A stretch of DNA of 64,000 nt from Streptomyces sclerotialus (GTDB taxonomy: Bacteria > Actinomycetota > Actinomycetes > Streptomycetales > Streptomycetaceae). Each line of letters starts with the position of its first letter. Position 1 is the stretch's first letter. Below are positions 1-11,236 of this stretch, in pieces. The stretch is taken from contig JODX01000032.1 of assembly GCA_000719105.1 (NCBI GenBank), positions 3,405-67,404 of the forward strand, in the 5' to 3' direction. A program made the translations under genes and the position numbers. A model generated the notes under the pieces. It was not told where the DNA came from. It saw only the letters and a list, made by a program, of their open reading frames with translations, and made no database searches.

Positions 1-643
1 GGGTGGCCTCGCGCCGGGCCCGGGCTCCCCGGCGGGGAGCGGCGGCACGCAGCCGGGTGGGCGTGGCGGCGTACACGGCGCGGATCGTGTCGTTGAACTG
101 CCGCACGCTGGCGAACCCGGACGCGAACGCGATGTGCGTGACCGGCAGGTCGGTGGTCTGCAGCAGTACGCGCGCGGAGTGCGCCCGCTGGGCCCGGGCG
201 AGCGCCACGGGGCCGGCGCCCACCTCGGCGGTGAGCTGCCGCTGCACCTGGCGGGCGCTGTAGCCGAGGCGTGCGGCCAGCCCGGTGACGCCCTCCCGGT
301 CGACGACGCCGTCGCCGATCATGCGCATGGCACGACCGACGACGTCCGCGCGTACGTTCCACTCGGCGGAGCCGGGCACGGCGTCCGGGCGACAGCGCCG
401 GCAGGCCCGGAACCCGGCGCCCTGGGCAGCGGCGGCGGTCGCGTAGTACCGCACGTTGTGCCGCTTCGGGGTCACCGCCGGGCAGCTCGGCCGGCAGTAG
501 ATCCCGGTGGTGCCGACGGCGAAGAAGAACACACCGTCGAACCGCGCGTCCCTGCTGCGCACGGCCTCGTACCCGGTCTCTTCGTCAATCACGCTGTCCA
601 GTCTGCGGGACCCCGGCCGGCCCGGCTGGCGGGAATCGGACAT
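1..643 (-). CDS. Ada/AlkA-type alkylation repair protein with AraC HTH (partial, C-terminus outside window)
   Basis: The first 214 residues read inward from an ATG at 643. Residues near 50-95 hold the four-cysteine zinc site of the Ada N-terminal domain (IYCRPSCPA, then CRRCRPD). In this family the zinc-bound cysteine takes a methyl group from DNA methylphosphotriesters and switches the protein into an activator. Residues from about 100 onward form an AraC-type helix-turn-helix ([14 protein letters not shown] and [14 protein letters not shown]). The frame is still open at the left edge. In Streptomyces this arrangement is often followed by an AlkA 3-methyladenine glycosylase domain, but that part is not visible, so a stand-alone AdaA-like regulator is also possible. 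It is transcribed away from rsgA's stop, 60 bp away in the same direction. Confidence 0.88.
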   Translation of the reverse strand, partial: MSDSRQPGRPGSRRLDSVIDEETGYEAVRSRDARFDGVFFFAVGTTGIYCRPSCPAVTPKRHNVRYYATAAAAQGAGFRACRRCRPDAVPGSAEWNVRADVVGRAMRMIGDGVVDREGVTGLAARLGYSARQVQRQLTAEVGAGPVALARAQRAHSARVLLQTTDLPVTHIAFASGFASVRQFNDTIRAVYAATPTRLRAAAPRRGARARREAT

Positions 644-703
644 GACGCTCCCCGGCCCGCGGGCGCGGGCCGGGAAGGCGTCAGGCACTTCACGTCCGGT
701 ACC

Positions 704-1855
704 TCACATGTGGCGCCCCCGCTTCGCCTCCATCGCCGCGCGCCCCTCGGCACCCCTGCGCTTCCACTCCCGGCGGAGCTCCGCGCGCATCCGCGCGTCG
801 GTCTTCGCAACGATCCGCTGGTTCTCGCGCAGCAGCTTGCGATAGCTGTCGAGGCGCCGCTCCGGCAGCGCGCCCGACTCGACCGCGGCGAGCACCGCGC
901 ACCCCGGCTCCGCGGTGTGCGCGCAGTCGTCGAAGCGGCAGTCGGCGGCCAGTTCCTCGATCTCCGCGAAGACCTGGCCGACACCGGTCTCCGCGTCCCA
1001 CAGGCCTACGCCGCGCAGCCCGGGGGTGTCGATGAGCACCCCGCCGCCGGGCAGGGCGAGCAGGTTGCGGGTGGTTGTGGTGTGGCGGCCCTTGCCGTCG
1101 ACGTCACGCGTGGCCTGCACCGCCATGACGTCCTCGCCCAGCAGTGCGTTGGCGAGCGTCGACTTGCCCGCGCCGGACTGCCCGAGCAGCACGGACGTGC
1201 CGTCGGCCAGCACCGCGCCGAGGACGTCGATGCCGTCCCCGGTGGCCGCACTGACGGGCAGCACCTGCACACCCGGCGCGGTCCCCTCCACGTCGGCCAC
1301 GAGATGCCCGACCGTCACCGCGTCCGGCACGAGGTCGGCCTTGGTGAGCACGACCACGGGCTGCGCGCCGGACTCCCAGGAGTCCGCCGCGTTATGCAGC
1401 AGTGCCTCACCGCTCGAACTGGACATGGCGAGCGCCAGGAACCGCTCGATCCGCCCGAGGTCGAGTTCGACCGCGAGCGACACACAGATGACGACGTGAT
1501 CGATGTTAGTGGCCAGGACTTGGCCCTCAGAACGCTTCGACGACGTGGACCGCACGAAGGCGGTCCGGCGCGGCAACAGCGTCCGCACGTACAAGGGGTC
1601 GCTGCCCTCTGGATCGACCGCGACCCAGTCCCCCGTGCACACGACCTTCATCGGGTCACGCGGGACGACGAACTCGGTGTCGGCCCGGACAGTGCCGCCG
1701 GGGGTGACAACGTCGCACTGGCCGCGGTCGACGCGCACGACGCGGCCGGGCAGGAGACCCTGCTCGGCGTAGGGAGCGAACTCGGCTTCCCATTCCTCGT
1801 CCCAGCCATAGGTGGCGAGAGGGTGCGACGAAACCGAAGGAAAAGAGAAAGACAA
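704..1855 (-). CDS. rsgA: Ribosome small-subunit-dependent GTPase A
   Basis: This is a circularly permuted GTPase that assists 30S subunit maturation. The motifs occur in the permuted order: VLTKADL (G4), then GQSGAGKST (P-loop), then DTPGLRG (G3). The C-terminal zinc site is CX4CXHX5C (CRFDDCAHTAEPGC). The N-terminal OB-fold contains the stretch RVDRGQCDVVTPGG. I chose a TTG start at 1855 because AAGGG lies seven bases upstream and this gives 383 residues, near the family size. A GTG at 1870 is the alternative. The frame stays open to 2032, but that extension looks non-coding and overlaps a mini-ORF in another frame. A decayed copy of the 5' end lies just upstream at 2095-2330. Confidence 0.92.
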   Translation of the reverse strand: MSFSFPSVSSHPLATYGWDEEWEAEFAPYAEQGLLPGRVVRVDRGQCDVVTPGGTVRADTEFVVPRDPMKVVCTGDWVAVDPEGSDPLYVRTLLPRRTAFVRSTSSKRSEGQVLATNIDHVVICVSLAVELDLGRIERFLALAMSSSSGEALLHNAADSWESGAQPVVVLTKADLVPDAVTVGHLVADVEGTAPGVQVLPVSAATGDGIDVLGAVLADGTSVLLGQSGAGKSTLANALLGEDVMAVQATRDVDGKGRHTTTTRNLLALPGGGVLIDTPGLRGVGLWDAETGVGQVFAEIEELAADCRFDDCAHTAEPGCAVLAAVESGALPERRLDSYRKLLRENQRIVAKTDARMRAELRREWKRRGAEGRAAMEAKRGRHM

Positions 1856-1917
1856 GGGGTGACCCTTCACACGGGTGGCCCCGGCACCGCGCCCACTGGC
1901 GCGGGAGAAGAGTGAGG

Positions 1918-1989
1918 TCAGCCGGAAACCACGAAGATGGACTGAATGCACTTCCGGATGCGGGCAACGCCCATCGCAACGACAGCCAT
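1918..1989 (-). CDS. Conserved 23-residue mini-ORF upstream of rsgA (possible leader peptide)
   Basis: An ATG at 1989 opens a 23-codon ORF ending in TGA, 62 bp ahead of the rsgA start. It has a near-perfect Shine-Dalgarno (GGGAGGTGTGACCG directly before the ATG), much stronger than that of rsgA itself. The peptide begins MAVVAMG and ends FVVSG. A diverged copy with the same ribosome-binding site, start, length class and ending sits at 2378-2452. Retention of frame in both copies suggests a translated peptide, perhaps a leader acting on rsgA. I do not recognise the family. Its function is inference. Confidence 0.5.
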   Translation of the reverse strand: MAVVAMGVARIRKCIQSIFVVSG

Positions 1990-2094
1990 CGGTCACACCT
2001 CCCAGGTCACGCGCAACGAACAGCGGCGGCACGAAGCAGCCACAGGAACGAACACGACCCTAGCCACCTGGCCGGACGATGCACCAGCAATTTT

Positions 2095-2330
2095 TCAGCG
2101 CAACGCCTCGTCGTGGCGACGTCGCACTGCCCACGGTCGAGGCGCAGCACGCGGCGGGGCAGGGGAACTGAATCCGTGCTGACACATCCGTGGGGTCGAG
2201 CTCCGGCTGGACGCCACCGAGGTGCAGGTCCGTCGGCCCGCGGCCGGCCGCGGGGGCAGGCGGGCGAGGGGGTGCGACGACGTCGGGGAAGCCGGAAGAG
2301 AAGAGGAATACAAGGGGAACCCTTCGAGGG
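2095..2330 (-). pseudogene. Degenerate fragment of the rsgA 5' end
   Basis: On the minus strand this reads a TTG preceded by GAAGGG, then a peptide ending SSHPLAR that matches SSHPLAT of intact RsgA. After a gap a second block reads LPRRVLRLDRGQCDVA, matching LPGRVVRVDRGQCDVV. The material between and after these blocks is lost, and no GTPase motif remains. With the mini-ORF copy upstream, it looks like an old partial duplication of the rsgA promoter-leader-5' region that has decayed. An independent promoter unit that captured rsgA-like sequence is less likely. Confidence 0.6.
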
Positions 2331-2377
2331 GCGGCTCCGGCTGTGCGCGCACGCGGGCGCGGGTGATGCGGTAAGGG

Positions 2378-2452
2378 TCAGCCGGTGGCCACGGAGGTGG
2401 AGTGGATGAACGACTTCTGATCGCGGGCAGCGCCCGGCTCAGGGACAGCCAT
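2378..2452 (-). CDS. Second copy of the rsgA-upstream mini-ORF (24 residues)
   Basis: The ATG at 2452 has the same GGGAGGTGTGACCG ribosome-binding site as the copy at 1989, and a stretch of about 23 bases around site and start is identical in both. The peptide begins MAVPEPG and ends TSVATG. It keeps start, stop and near-identical length although its downstream rsgA copy has decayed, which hints that the peptide itself may be selected. Function unknown. Confidence 0.45.
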   Translation of the reverse strand: MAVPEPGAARDQKSFIHSTSVATG

Positions 2453-2573
2453 CGGTCACACCTCCCGTTCCTCGCTCGCTCACTCGATCGGCAGCGGCGG
2501 ACAGCCACTGCGCCGTGTCCGGCTCACCACAGGAGAGGCAGCCGCTCGGGTGCCACCGGACTTTCGGCGCCCC

Positions 2574-2804
2574 TCAGCCGTCGTCACCGGTATCGGCCCC
2601 GTCCATCGCGTCGGCCAGACTCCTGGGGCGCAGGTCGGTCCAGTTCCGCTCCACGTACTCCAGGCAGGACCGGCGGGTGTTCTCGGGGTGGGCGACGGTC
2701 CATCCGGCGGGTACGTCGACGAAGGCGGGCCACAGGGAGTGCTGCCCTTCGTCGTTGACGAGGACGAGGAAGGTGCCGTTCTCGTCCTCGAACGGGTTGT
2801 CCAT
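2574..2804 (-). CDS. MbtH family NRPS accessory protein
   Basis: A 76-residue MbtH protein, which binds NRPS adenylation domains and supports their folding and activity. The family signature is visible: NPFEDENG at the N-terminus, the spaced tryptophans of HSLWPAF and PAGWTV, then [10 protein letters not shown] near the C-terminus. The ATG lies two bases after the stop of the NRPS gene and is preceded by GGGAG inside the NRPS 3' end, so the two are co-transcribed and probably translationally coupled. Its likely partner is that NRPS. It may also serve the adenylation protein at 48.7 kb, as MbtH proteins can act in trans. Confidence 0.95.
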   Translation of the reverse strand: MDNPFEDENGTFLVLVNDEGQHSLWPAFVDVPAGWTVAHPENTRRSCLEYVERNWTDLRPRSLADAMDGADTGDDG

Positions 2805-2806
2805 GG

Positions 2807-5800
2807 TCAGCTCCCTGCAGGGGGACGGTGCCGGGCGGTGCCGTCGAGCGCGGCGGCGAGGACCGGCCCGATGTCGGCCAGGGCCTCCGGCCGCATCAGG
2901 CGGGTGTGGCTGTGGGCGACGGAGTGCTCGGTGATCGTGCCGCTCACGTACGGGCGCCAGCTGTCGGAGAGTTCCTCCACGCCGAAATACCGTGGCGTCG
3001 CGGAGAACAGCAGCAGATCACCGTCGTAGCGCTCCGGGTTGAAGTGCCGCATGCACCGCAGGTTGTCGTTGTAGACGGTGGTGGCGGCGGCAAGGGTGCG
3101 CTCCTCCAGGAATTCCGGCGGCAGAGTGCCGTCACGGCGCAGGAATTCCAGTACGGTGCCACGGTCCTGGCCCAGGAACCGTTCTGCTCGGTAGCCCCCG
3201 GAATCGAGGAGGAAGCCGAGCACTTCCTGTTCGTCGCGAGGCGTGTCGGCGAATTCCGCCAGTTCTCCCTCTCCGAAAGCCCTGGCGTCCAGCACGGCGA
3301 GAAAGGCCACCTCTTCCCCTTCGTCCTGGAACCGGCAGGCCAGGGAGTGCGCGGTGATTCCGCCGAACGACCAGCCGAGCAGGTGATAAGGGCCGGCCGG
3401 CTGGACCGAACGAATGCGTTCCGCGTACTCACCGACCATCTCCTCCAGCGTGGCGGGCGCATGCTCCGGATCGCTGAGCCCGCGCGCCTGGACGCCGTAC
3501 ACGGGCCGCTCCACCGGAAGATGGCGCAGCAGCCCGGCGTACGGCCAGCTCATCCCGCCTGCCGGGTGGAGGCAGAACAGCGGAGGCCGGCTGCCCTCGG
3601 GGCGCAGCGGCAGCAGGACGCCCAGCGCGTCGCCGGACGGGCCGCCGTCCAGGGCCAGGGCCAGCCTGGCCGGGGTGGGCGCCTCGAACAGGGCGCGGAC
3701 CTCCAGCTCCGCCCCCAGGGTGGAGCGCACTCGGGAGACCAGCCGCGTCGCCAGCAGTGAGTGCCCGCCCAGTTCGAAGAAGTCGTCCTCCGCGCCGACG
3801 TCCGGCACGCCCAGGACCTGCGCGAAGATTTCACACAGCGCCTCCTCCGCCTTGGTCCGCGGCCCACGGGAGGCACGCGCGCCGAACACCGGGGCGGGCA
3901 GCGCACGGCGGTCCAGTTTCCCGTTCGGAGTCACCGGCAGCTCGGGCAGCAGCACGATGGCCGCGGGCACCATGTACGGCGGCAGGGACCCGGCGAGGTG
4001 GGCGCGGAGGGCGGTGTTCAGAGTGCCGAGCCGGGTGCTGGTGGTGGGGCGGTTGGTGAAGGCGGACGGCTCCTGACCCGAGGCGGGGAGCGGCCGGTAG
4101 GCCTCGACGATCGCCTCGTCGGCGTCCGGGTTCTCGGGCACGAAGAGCGCGTCGAAGTGGTCGTCCTGGTCGCGGGACCAGGTGGTGACGGTGCGGAAGC
4201 CGTGCTCCTCGCCCAGTCGGTGGAGTGCTTCGGGGTCGGCTCCCCCGGCCGCGTCCGGGTCGGTCAGGTGGTGCAGGGCGACGGTCAGGGGGCGGTCGTC
4301 GTAGAGGGCGTGCTGCGCGGCGGCCTCCCGGGCCAGGCGCTGGTTGGGGATGCGGGTCACCGACAGGGGGCCGGTGCGGCCGTCGGCCGGGCGGGTGGTC
4401 CGGTGGGCGATGAGGTGCCGGGTCAGAGCGGTGGTGTCGGTGATGTCCCGGTTCCAGGCCAGGCGGCGTGCGGGGGCCGGGACGGGCGACGGCCGGGTGT
4501 GGAGGGTGACGTCGTAGCGGTAGCGGCTGAGTTCGTTGTGGTGGCTGCCGCGTTTGAGCCGTACGTCCACCGCCGTGATCTGCGGCAGGTGGTCCCGCAG
4601 TGCGGTGAAGTACTCCGGGGCCACCAGCAGTTCCTTCTCCACGAGCAGGTCGTGCTCCACGGCGGCGCGCACCGCGGCCGGAGGTGTCCCGGCCGGCGCC
4701 CGGTGCAGTTGGACGGCCGTGCGCAGGCACCGTGCCAGACGCAGGTTCCGCACGTCCCCGACGAACACCGCCCCGCCCGGAGCAAGCAGTCCCATCACTT
4801 CCGTGAGGACCTGGGTGAGGTAGTCCGCGTTCGGGAAGTACTGGACCACGGAGTTCACCACCACCGTGTCGAAGAATCCCGTCGGCAGTCCGGTGAGGTC
4901 GTCCGCCGGCCGGCAGCGGAGTTCGACTCGCCCGGTGAGCTCGGGCCGCTCCGCGATCCGGCGCCCGAGTGCTTCGATGACCTGCTGTGAGAAGTCGGTG
5001 GCCCAGTAGCTCCGGCAGTCCGGGGCCAGCCGGCTGAGCAGCAGTCCACTGCCCACCCCGATCTCCAGCACCCGCCCGGGCCGCAGCTGCCGCACGCGCT
5101 CCACGGTTCGCTGCCGCCACTCGCGCATCTCCTCCGGCGGGATCGGCCGCCCGTCGTAACTGCTGTTCCAGCCCGAGAAGTCCTCGCCGAACGCGGCAGC
5201 CTGCCGCCGGCCGTAGAGCTGGTCGTAGATCCCGCGCCATTCCCCGACACGTCGCCCTTCGTCCTCGCGTTCCGCTTCCCCGGTCCGGTGGGCGGGGACG
5301 ACATAACCGACCAGGTGTTTGCCGCCCGGGCCGTCCTCGCGGACGGCGACCACCGCCCGTGCGACGTCCGGGTGGGCCGTCAGAGCGGATTCCACCTCGC
5401 CGGGCTCGATGCGGAAGCCCCGGATCTTGACCTGGTCGTCGCACCGGCCGAGGAACTCCAGCTGCCCGTCGGCCCGTCGGCGCACCACGTCCCCGGTCCG
5501 GTACATCCGTTCCCCGGGCGCTCCGAACGGATCGGCGACGAACCGGAGCGCCGTCAGCCCCGCCCGGCCCAGATACCCCCGCGCCAGCCCGGCCCCGGCG
5601 ATGTACAGCTCCCCGGCCACCCCCGGCGGCACCAAGCGCACCCCGTCGTCCAGGACATACGTCCGCGTGTTGTCCAGAGGCCGGCCGATGGGGGGCGTGT
5701 CCGTCTTGGCCAGCGGTCCGGCCATCGTCGCGCAGACCGTGGTCTCGGTGGGCCCGTAGACGTTCTCCATCCGCCGGCCAACGGACCACTCCGCGACCAG

Positions 5801-8800
5801 TCCTCCCGGACACGCCTCACCGGCCACCGTCAGCACCATTCCCGCGGGCAGGCTTCCCGCAGGCATCGCCGCCAACGCGGTGGGCGGCAGCATGAGGTGG
5901 GTGATGCCGTGGCTGGTGCAGGTGTCGGCCAGCGGCCGGCCGGGCAGCAGCCGATGGCCCGGCACCACCACCAGCGATGCCCCCGACAGCAGCCCCGCGC
6001 ACAGCTCCCACACCGCGGCGTCGAAGCTCGCCGAGGCGAACTGCAGCACCCTGGAGTCCTCCGTCACCCTCTGGCGTCCGGCCGCGGTGGCCGCCAGGTT
6101 CGCCAGCCCGGTGTGCGGGACCACCACTCCTTTGGGCCTGCCCGTGGAACCGGAGGTGTAGATCACGTATGCCGGATGCTCCGGGAGGAGCCGCCCCACC
6201 CGGTCGGCGTCCGCGGGCGCCGCGTCGGACGCCCGGCTCAGCACGCCTCTGACCTCGGGTGAGTCCAGCACCAGCAGCGGCACGCCCGCGTCCGGGAGTT
6301 CCGGCCCGGTGCGGGCGTCGGTGACCAGGAGGACGGGCGCCGTGTCAGCGAGCATGAACGCCAGCCGCCCGGCCGGATAGCCGACGTCCAGCGGCAGGTA
6401 CGCTCCGCCGGCCTTGCCGATCGCCAGCAGTGTGACGATCAGCTCGACCGAGCGGCCGAGCGCCACCGCCACCACGCACTCGGGCCCGACGCCCTTGCCG
6501 ATCAGCACCCGCGCCAGCCGGTTGGCGGCCGCGTCCAGCCGGCCGTAGGTCAGCCTGCCGTCCTCCCCCACCACGGCGACCGCGTCCGGGGTCCGTGCCA
6601 CCTGAGCCTCGAAGAGTTCCGGCAGCGTGGCCCGCGGTCCGGGCCGCACCGGAGCCGTCCCGGCCGCCAGCACCCGCGCCCGCTCCCCGGCCGTCAGCAG
6701 TTCGATGCCGCCGATCGACCGTTCCGGATCCCCGCACACCACCTCCAGCAAGCTGGTCAGGCGGCCGCTCAGCGCCTCGACCGTCGCGTGGTCGAAGACG
6801 TCGGTGTTGTACTCGATCACCCCCGTCAGGCCTTGTGGCCTCCGGTCGGCCGAGGGCCGCTCGGCCAGGTGAACGGTCAGGTCGAACTTCGAGGTACTGG
6901 TGTCGGCGAACTGACTCTCGGCCCGCAGGCCCGGCATGGACAGCTCGCCCCGTGGGGTGTTCTGCCAGGCCAGAACGACCTGGAACAGAGGGTGGTGGGC
7001 GAGGGAGCGGGTCGGGGCCAGGAGGTCCACGAAGTGCTCGAAAGGCACGTCCTGGTGGGTGTGGGCCTCCAGGCTCCTCCTTCGGACCTGGTGGACCAGG
7101 TCACGGAAGGCGGGCCGGCCCGAGGTGTCGATCCGCAGCACCAGGGTGTTGACGAAGAACCCGACCAGGTCTTCCACCGCCTGGTCCACACGGCCGGCGA
7201 CAGCGATACCGACGGGGATGTCGGTGCCCGCCCCGAGGCGGGTGAGCAGGGCGGCCAGCGCGGCGTGCACCACCATGAACGGAGTGGCCCGGCACTGCCG
7301 GGCCAGGTCCACCAGCGCGGTGTGCAGCCGCGGGTCCCACTCGAAGGGGAAGACGGCCCCCCGGTGACTGGCCCGGGGCGGGTGCGGGCGGTCGGTGGGC
7401 AGGGTGATGCGCTCCGGCAGCCCGGCCAGCGTCCGCTTCCAGTAGGCCACCTGCTGCGCCCACAGACTGGTGGGATCCTCGGCATCACCGAGCAGGTTCC
7501 GCTGCCACAGTGTGTAGTCGGCGTACTGCACCGGCAGCGGCGCCCACGCGGGTGCCCGCCCCTGAGCGCGGGCCTGGTAGGCATGGGACACATCACGCCA
7601 CAGCGGCCGCAGCGACCACCCGTCCGCCGCGATGTGGTGCACGATCAGCACGAGCGTGCACTCCGTCGAGGAGACCCTCAACAGCCGCGCGCGCACCGGG
7701 ACTTCACCGGCCAGGTCGAAGCGGTACCGGGCAGCTTCGGCCACCGCTTCGTCCAGTTCCGCCTCGGTGACCTCGGTCTCCGCCAGTTCCGGCCGGGCGT
7801 CCGCGGCCTCCAGGACGGTCTGCTGAGGTACACCGCCGATCTCGGGGAACACCGTCCGCAAGGCCTCGTGCCGGCTCACGACATCGGCCAGTGCCTGCCG
7901 CAGCGCCGGCACCTCCGGACGGCCGTGCAGCCGTACGGCCAGGGACATGTTGTAGGTCGCCGACGGACCCTCCAGCCGGTGCAGGAACCACAGCCGCGCT
8001 TGCGCGTACGACAACGGCAGCCGCTCCGGACGGGGCTCCACCGGCAGGAGCGGGGGTCGTGCCGCACTCGCGCCGGCCACCTCCCGCGCCAGCGCGGCCG
8101 GGGTGGGGGCCTGGAACAGGGCGCGTACCTGGAGCTCCACCCCGAGGGCGGCACGGACCTGGGTGACCACTTGCGTGGCCAGCAGCGAGTGCCCGCCCAG
8201 TTCGAAGAAGTCGTCCTCCGCGCCGACGTCCGGCACACCCAGGACCTGCGCGAAGACGGCGCACAGCACCTCCTCGCCGGGGGTGCGGGGCCGCCGGGAG
8301 GTGCTCGCGCCGGACTCCGGAGCGGGCAGGGCGCGCCGGTCCAGTTTCCCGTTGGGCGTCAGTGGCAGTTCCGGCAGGACCAGGACCGCCGACGGGACCA
8401 TGTGGTCCGGCAGCCGCTCCCGGGCGAAGGCCCGCACCGCACGTCCGTCCGGCCCGCCGTGCTCGGTGTGGCCGGCCGCGTCCGGAACGACGTAGCCGAC
8501 GAGCCGGGTGTCCCCCGGACGGTCCTGCCGGGCCACGACCGCCGCCCGGGCCACGCCCGGATGGGCGGCGAGCACCGCCTCGACCTCGCCCGGCTCGACG
8601 CGGAAGCCCCGGATCTTGACCTGGTCGTCGCACCGGCCGAGGAACTCCAGCTGCCCGTCGGGCCGACGGCGCACCACGTCCCCGGTCCGGTACATCCGCT
8701 CCCCCGGCGCCCCGAACGGATCGGCGACGAACCGATCCGCCGTCAGCCCCGCCCGGCCCAGGTACCCCCGCGCCAGCCCGGCCCCGGCGACGTACAGTTC

Positions 8801-11236
8801 CCCGGCCGCCCCCGGCGGCACCAACCGCAGGCCGCCGTCGAGCACATGGGCGCGCGTCCGGGGAAGCGGACAGCCGATCGGCACCGCCGTCTCCCAGTCT
8901 GCCGCGTCCGCCGGCAGCGGGAACGTCGTCACCACATGGGTCTCGGTCGGTCCGTAGTTGTTCCGCACCCGCAGCGACGGGTTCCGCCGGACGAACTCCC
9001 GCACCCGTTCAGAGGGCCGGAACGGTTCACCGGCCTGCACCAGATGTGTCAGATCCGGGAGGGCACGGCCCTGCCGCTGCGCCGCGTCGCACAGCGCCTC
9101 GATCACCGGATGCGGCGCGAACACCTCGTTCACCCGGAGCCCGTCCAGCCAGGCGGCCAGCTCGTCCGGACTGCGGCGCGTCTCCTCCCTGGGCAGCACC
9201 AGCGTCTTCCCGGACAGCAGGGCGGAGAGCAGTTCCTGCGCACACACGTCGAAACTCAGCGCGGCGAACAGCGCCGTCCTCGTGCCCGCCCCGCCACCGA
9301 GCGCCCGGCCGTTCCAGTCCACCAGGTTGACCAGCGCACCACCGGGCATCGTCACGCCCTTCGGCCGTCCCGTCGATCCGGAGGTGTAGATCACATACGC
9401 GGGATGCCCGGCGACGAGCGGCCGGACCCTGTCCGCATCGGACACCGCGGCGGCCGAAGCACCCTGCATTGCGGCATCCGCCTCCGCGCTGCCCCACACC
9501 AGCCGGGGCACGTCCGCATCCGGCAGCCGGGCCGCGCTCCCGGCGGCGGTGATCAGCAGGGCGGGCGCCGCGTCGGTGAGCATGAGCGTCAGCCGCTCGG
9601 CCGGATAGCCGGTGTCCAGGGGCAGGTAGGCACCGCCTGCCTTCAGCACCGCCATGACGGTGATCACCAGTTCCGGGGAGCGTGGCAGTGCCGACGCCAC
9701 CACGCTTTCCGGCCCGACGCCCCTGTCGATCAGCACCCGTGCCAGCCTGTTCGCGGCCGTGTCCAGTCGCCTGTAGGTCAGCGTGGTGTCCCCCGCCAGT
9801 ACCGCGACCGCGTCCGGGGTCCGTTCCGCCTGTGCCTGGAACAGTTCCGGCAGCGTGGCCCACGGCCCGGGCCGCACCGGCCCCGTCCCGGCCGCCAGCG
9901 CCCGCGCCCGCTCCCCGGCCGTCAGCAGGCCGATGCCGCCGATCGTCCGGTCCGGATCCGCGCACACCGCCTCCAGCACGGCGACCAGACGGCGCTGGTG
10001 GGCGGCCAGGTCGACCTGGTCGTAGAGATGCGGGTTGGCGTCCAGTTCGATCCGCAGGCCCTCGCCGTCGGACGGGTCGCAGCAGTCGATGGAGAGATCG
10101 TCGACCAGGCCGTTGGCGATGCTCCGGACCGCTGCCCGGTGCCCGGCGAACCGCAGGTCGTAGGCGAACCCCTTGATGTTGACCAGCGGACCCGTCAGGT
10201 CGTCCAGCCCGCCGGTCAGGCCCAGGTCGCGCCGCAGTTCCTCACCCCGGTACCGCTGGTGACGCATGATCTCCTTGGTCTTCCGCGTCACCTGCCGCGC
10301 CAGCTCCCGGCCCGTCGAACGACCGTCCAGCGACACGCGCAGCGGCAGTACGTTGGCGAGCATCGCGGGGATGCGCCGCAGTTCGGCGTCGGTGCGGGCC
10401 GTCGTCGGCAGGCCGAGCACGATGTCGCGTGCGCCCGTCATGCGGTGCAGGTAGGCGGCCACGACCGCGGTCATGAGCATCGACCAGTGCACGGTGATGT
10501 CGCGGGCTGTCGCGCGCAGCCGTGCCTCGGTAGCGGCCGGCAGGTGTTCGCCGTACCGCAGGTTCCCGGCCGGCCGCCGGCTCGGACGGGCGCTCAGGCG
10601 GGGCGGATCCGGCAGGTCGGCCAGCTGCTGCAGCCAGTACGCGCGGTCCTCGGCGTACGCGGGCGAGGAGCGGTACTCCGCGTCCCGCTCCAGCAGTACG
10701 GCCAGGGGAGGAAACGGAGCGGGGTCGGCGGAGGCGCCCTCGGCGCATGCGGTGTACAGCTCGGCCACACGACGGGTGAAGAGCGCCCCGCCCATGGCAT
10801 CCACCACGATGTGGTGCATCGCCTGGTACAGGAGGAAGTGTTCGGGACCCAGCTCGAACAGCGCGAAGGAGAAGAGGTCGTCGCGCCGGAGGTCCAGCGG
10901 CCGCGCGAGGTCGGCGCGCGCCCAGGACTCGGCCGTGGCCCGCGGGTCCGGTTCGCCGCTGACGTCGAACACGGGGAGGTCCCATCCCTCGCACGGCGCG
11001 ATGACCTGCCACAGTCCGTCCGCGTCCTCGTGGAACCGCGCGCGCAGGGCCTCGGCCTCCTTCAGTGCCTGCCGCAGGGCGTCCCCGAGCGCCGCGGCAT
11101 CGATACGCCCGGCGATGTCCAGGAACTCGGCGATGCGGTAGTACTGGCCGTCGGGGTCCAGTTGGTGCGCCAGCCACACCTCACGCTGGGCGGCCGACAG
11201 CGGCAGACGTTCGCGGCGTGCATCGGACGATGTCAT
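2807..11236 (-). CDS. Two-module non-ribosomal peptide synthetase (C-A-T-C-A-MT-T-TE)
   Basis: A 2,809-residue NRPS with GGGAGACCGA before its ATG. Domain order by motif: C1 (HHIVVDA near 140), A1 ([11 protein letters not shown] near 618, [10 protein letters not shown] near 963), T1 ([11 protein letters not shown], Ser near 1014), C2 (HHIAADG near 1202), A2 (same A3 motif near 1700), an inserted methyltransferase at about 1995-2245 (EIGVGSGLL), the A2 tail, T2 (Ser near 2492) and a type I thioesterase (GWSFGG near 2620). C1 has no upstream module and resembles the EntF-type C domain that accepts a carrier-bound acyl or aryl starter, so the product may be an acylated dipeptide with an N-methylated second residue. 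By eye the specificity codes are DVQFVANVVK (A1, proline-like) and DAWMTAVVCK (A2, unassigned). No transporter or starter-loading gene is adjacent. Confidence 0.95.
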   Translation of the reverse strand: MTSSDARRERLPLSAAQREVWLAHQLDPDGQYYRIAEFLDIAGRIDAAALGDALRQALKEAEALRARFHEDADGLWQVIAPCEGWDLPVFDVSGEPDPRATAESWARADLARPLDLRRDDLFSFALFELGPEHFLLYQAMHHIVVDAMGGALFTRRVAELYTACAEGASADPAPFPPLAVLLERDAEYRSSPAYAEDRAYWLQQLADLPDPPRLSARPSRRPAGNLRYGEHLPAATEARLRATARDITVHWSMLMTAVVAAYLHRMTGARDIVLGLPTTARTDAELRRIPAMLANVLPLRVSLDGRSTGRELARQVTRKTKEIMRHQRYRGEELRRDLGLTGGLDDLTGPLVNIKGFAYDLRFAGHRAAVRSIANGLVDDLSIDCCDPSDGEGLRIELDANPHLYDQVDLAAHQRRLVAVLEAVCADPDRTIGGIGLLTAGERARALAAGTGPVRPGPWATLPELFQAQAERTPDAVAVLAGDTTLTYRRLDTAANRLARVLIDRGVGPESVVASALPRSPELVITVMAVLKAGGAYLPLDTGYPAERLTLMLTDAAPALLITAAGSAARLPDADVPRLVWGSAEADAAMQGASAAAVSDADRVRPLVAGHPAYVIYTSGSTGRPKGVTMPGGALVNLVDWNGRALGGGAGTRTALFAALSFDVCAQELLSALLSGKTLVLPREETRRSPDELAAWLDGLRVNEVFAPHPVIEALCDAAQRQGRALPDLTHLVQAGEPFRPSERVREFVRRNPSLRVRNNYGPTETHVVTTFPLPADAADWETAVPIGCPLPRTRAHVLDGGLRLVPPGAAGELYVAGAGLARGYLGRAGLTADRFVADPFGAPGERMYRTGDVVRRRPDGQLEFLGRCDDQVKIRGFRVEPGEVEAVLAAHPGVARAAVVARQDRPGDTRLVGYVVPDAAGHTEHGGPDGRAVRAFARERLPDHMVPSAVLVLPELPLTPNGKLDRRALPAPESGASTSRRPRTPGEEVLCAVFAQVLGVPDVGAEDDFFELGGHSLLATQVVTQVRAALGVELQVRALFQAPTPAALAREVAGASAARPPLLPVEPRPERLPLSYAQARLWFLHRLEGPSATYNMSLAVRLHGRPEVPALRQALADVVSRHEALRTVFPEIGGVPQQTVLEAADARPELAETEVTEAELDEAVAEAARYRFDLAGEVPVRARLLRVSSTECTLVLIVHHIAADGWSLRPLWRDVSHAYQARAQGRAPAWAPLPVQYADYTLWQRNLLGDAEDPTSLWAQQVAYWKRTLAGLPERITLPTDRPHPPRASHRGAVFPFEWDPRLHTALVDLARQCRATPFMVVHAALAALLTRLGAGTDIPVGIAVAGRVDQAVEDLVGFFVNTLVLRIDTSGRPAFRDLVHQVRRRSLEAHTHQDVPFEHFVDLLAPTRSLAHHPLFQVVLAWQNTPRGELSMPGLRAESQFADTSTSKFDLTVHLAERPSADRRPQGLTGVIEYNTDVFDHATVEALSGRLTSLLEVVCGDPERSIGGIELLTAGERARVLAAGTAPVRPGPRATLPELFEAQVARTPDAVAVVGEDGRLTYGRLDAAANRLARVLIGKGVGPECVVAVALGRSVELIVTLLAIGKAGGAYLPLDVGYPAGRLAFMLADTAPVLLVTDARTGPELPDAGVPLLVLDSPEVRGVLSRASDAAPADADRVGRLLPEHPAYVIYTSGSTGRPKGVVVPHTGLANLAATAAGRQRVTEDSRVLQFASASFDAAVWELCAGLLSGASLVVVPGHRLLPGRPLADTCTSHGITHLMLPPTALAAMPAGSLPAGMVLTVAGEACPGGLVAEWSVGRRMENVYGPTETTVCATMAGPLAKTDTPPIGRPLDNTRTYVLDDGVRLVPPGVAGELYIAGAGLARGYLGRAGLTALRFVADPFGAPGERMYRTGDVVRRRADGQLEFLGRCDDQVKIRGFRIEPGEVESALTAHPDVARAVVAVREDGPGGKHLVGYVVPAHRTGEAEREDEGRRVGEWRGIYDQLYGRRQAAAFGEDFSGWNSSYDGRPIPPEEMREWRQRTVERVRQLRPGRVLEIGVGSGLLLSRLAPDCRSYWATDFSQQVIEALGRRIAERPELTGRVELRCRPADDLTGLPTGFFDTVVVNSVVQYFPNADYLTQVLTEVMGLLAPGGAVFVGDVRNLRLARCLRTAVQLHRAPAGTPPAAVRAAVEHDLLVEKELLVAPEYFTALRDHLPQITAVDVRLKRGSHHNELSRYRYDVTLHTRPSPVPAPARRLAWNRDITDTTALTRHLIAHRTTRPADGRTGPLSVTRIPNQRLAREAAAQHALYDDRPLTVALHHLTDPDAAGGADPEALHRLGEEHGFRTVTTWSRDQDDHFDALFVPENPDADEAIVEAYRPLPASGQEPSAFTNRPTTSTRLGTLNTALRAHLAGSLPPYMVPAAIVLLPELPVTPNGKLDRRALPAPVFGARASRGPRTKAEEALCEIFAQVLGVPDVGAEDDFFELGGHSLLATRLVSRVRSTLGAELEVRALFEAPTPARLALALDGGPSGDALGVLLPLRPEGSRPPLFCLHPAGGMSWPYAGLLRHLPVERPVYGVQARGLSDPEHAPATLEEMVGEYAERIRSVQPAGPYHLLGWSFGGITAHSLACRFQDEGEEVAFLAVLDARAFGEGELAEFADTPRDEQEVLGFLLDSGGYRAERFLGQDRGTVLEFLRRDGTLPPEFLEERTLAAATTVYNDNLRCMRHFNPERYDGDLLLFSATPRYFGVEELSDSWRPYVSGTITEHSVAHSHTRLMRPEALADIGPVLAAALDGTARHRPPAGS

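Noticed and set aside
704..2032. RsgA starting at 2032 (442 residues)
   Set aside because: The extra N-terminus does not match the family and overlaps the mini-ORF; TTG 1855 with AAGGG fits better.
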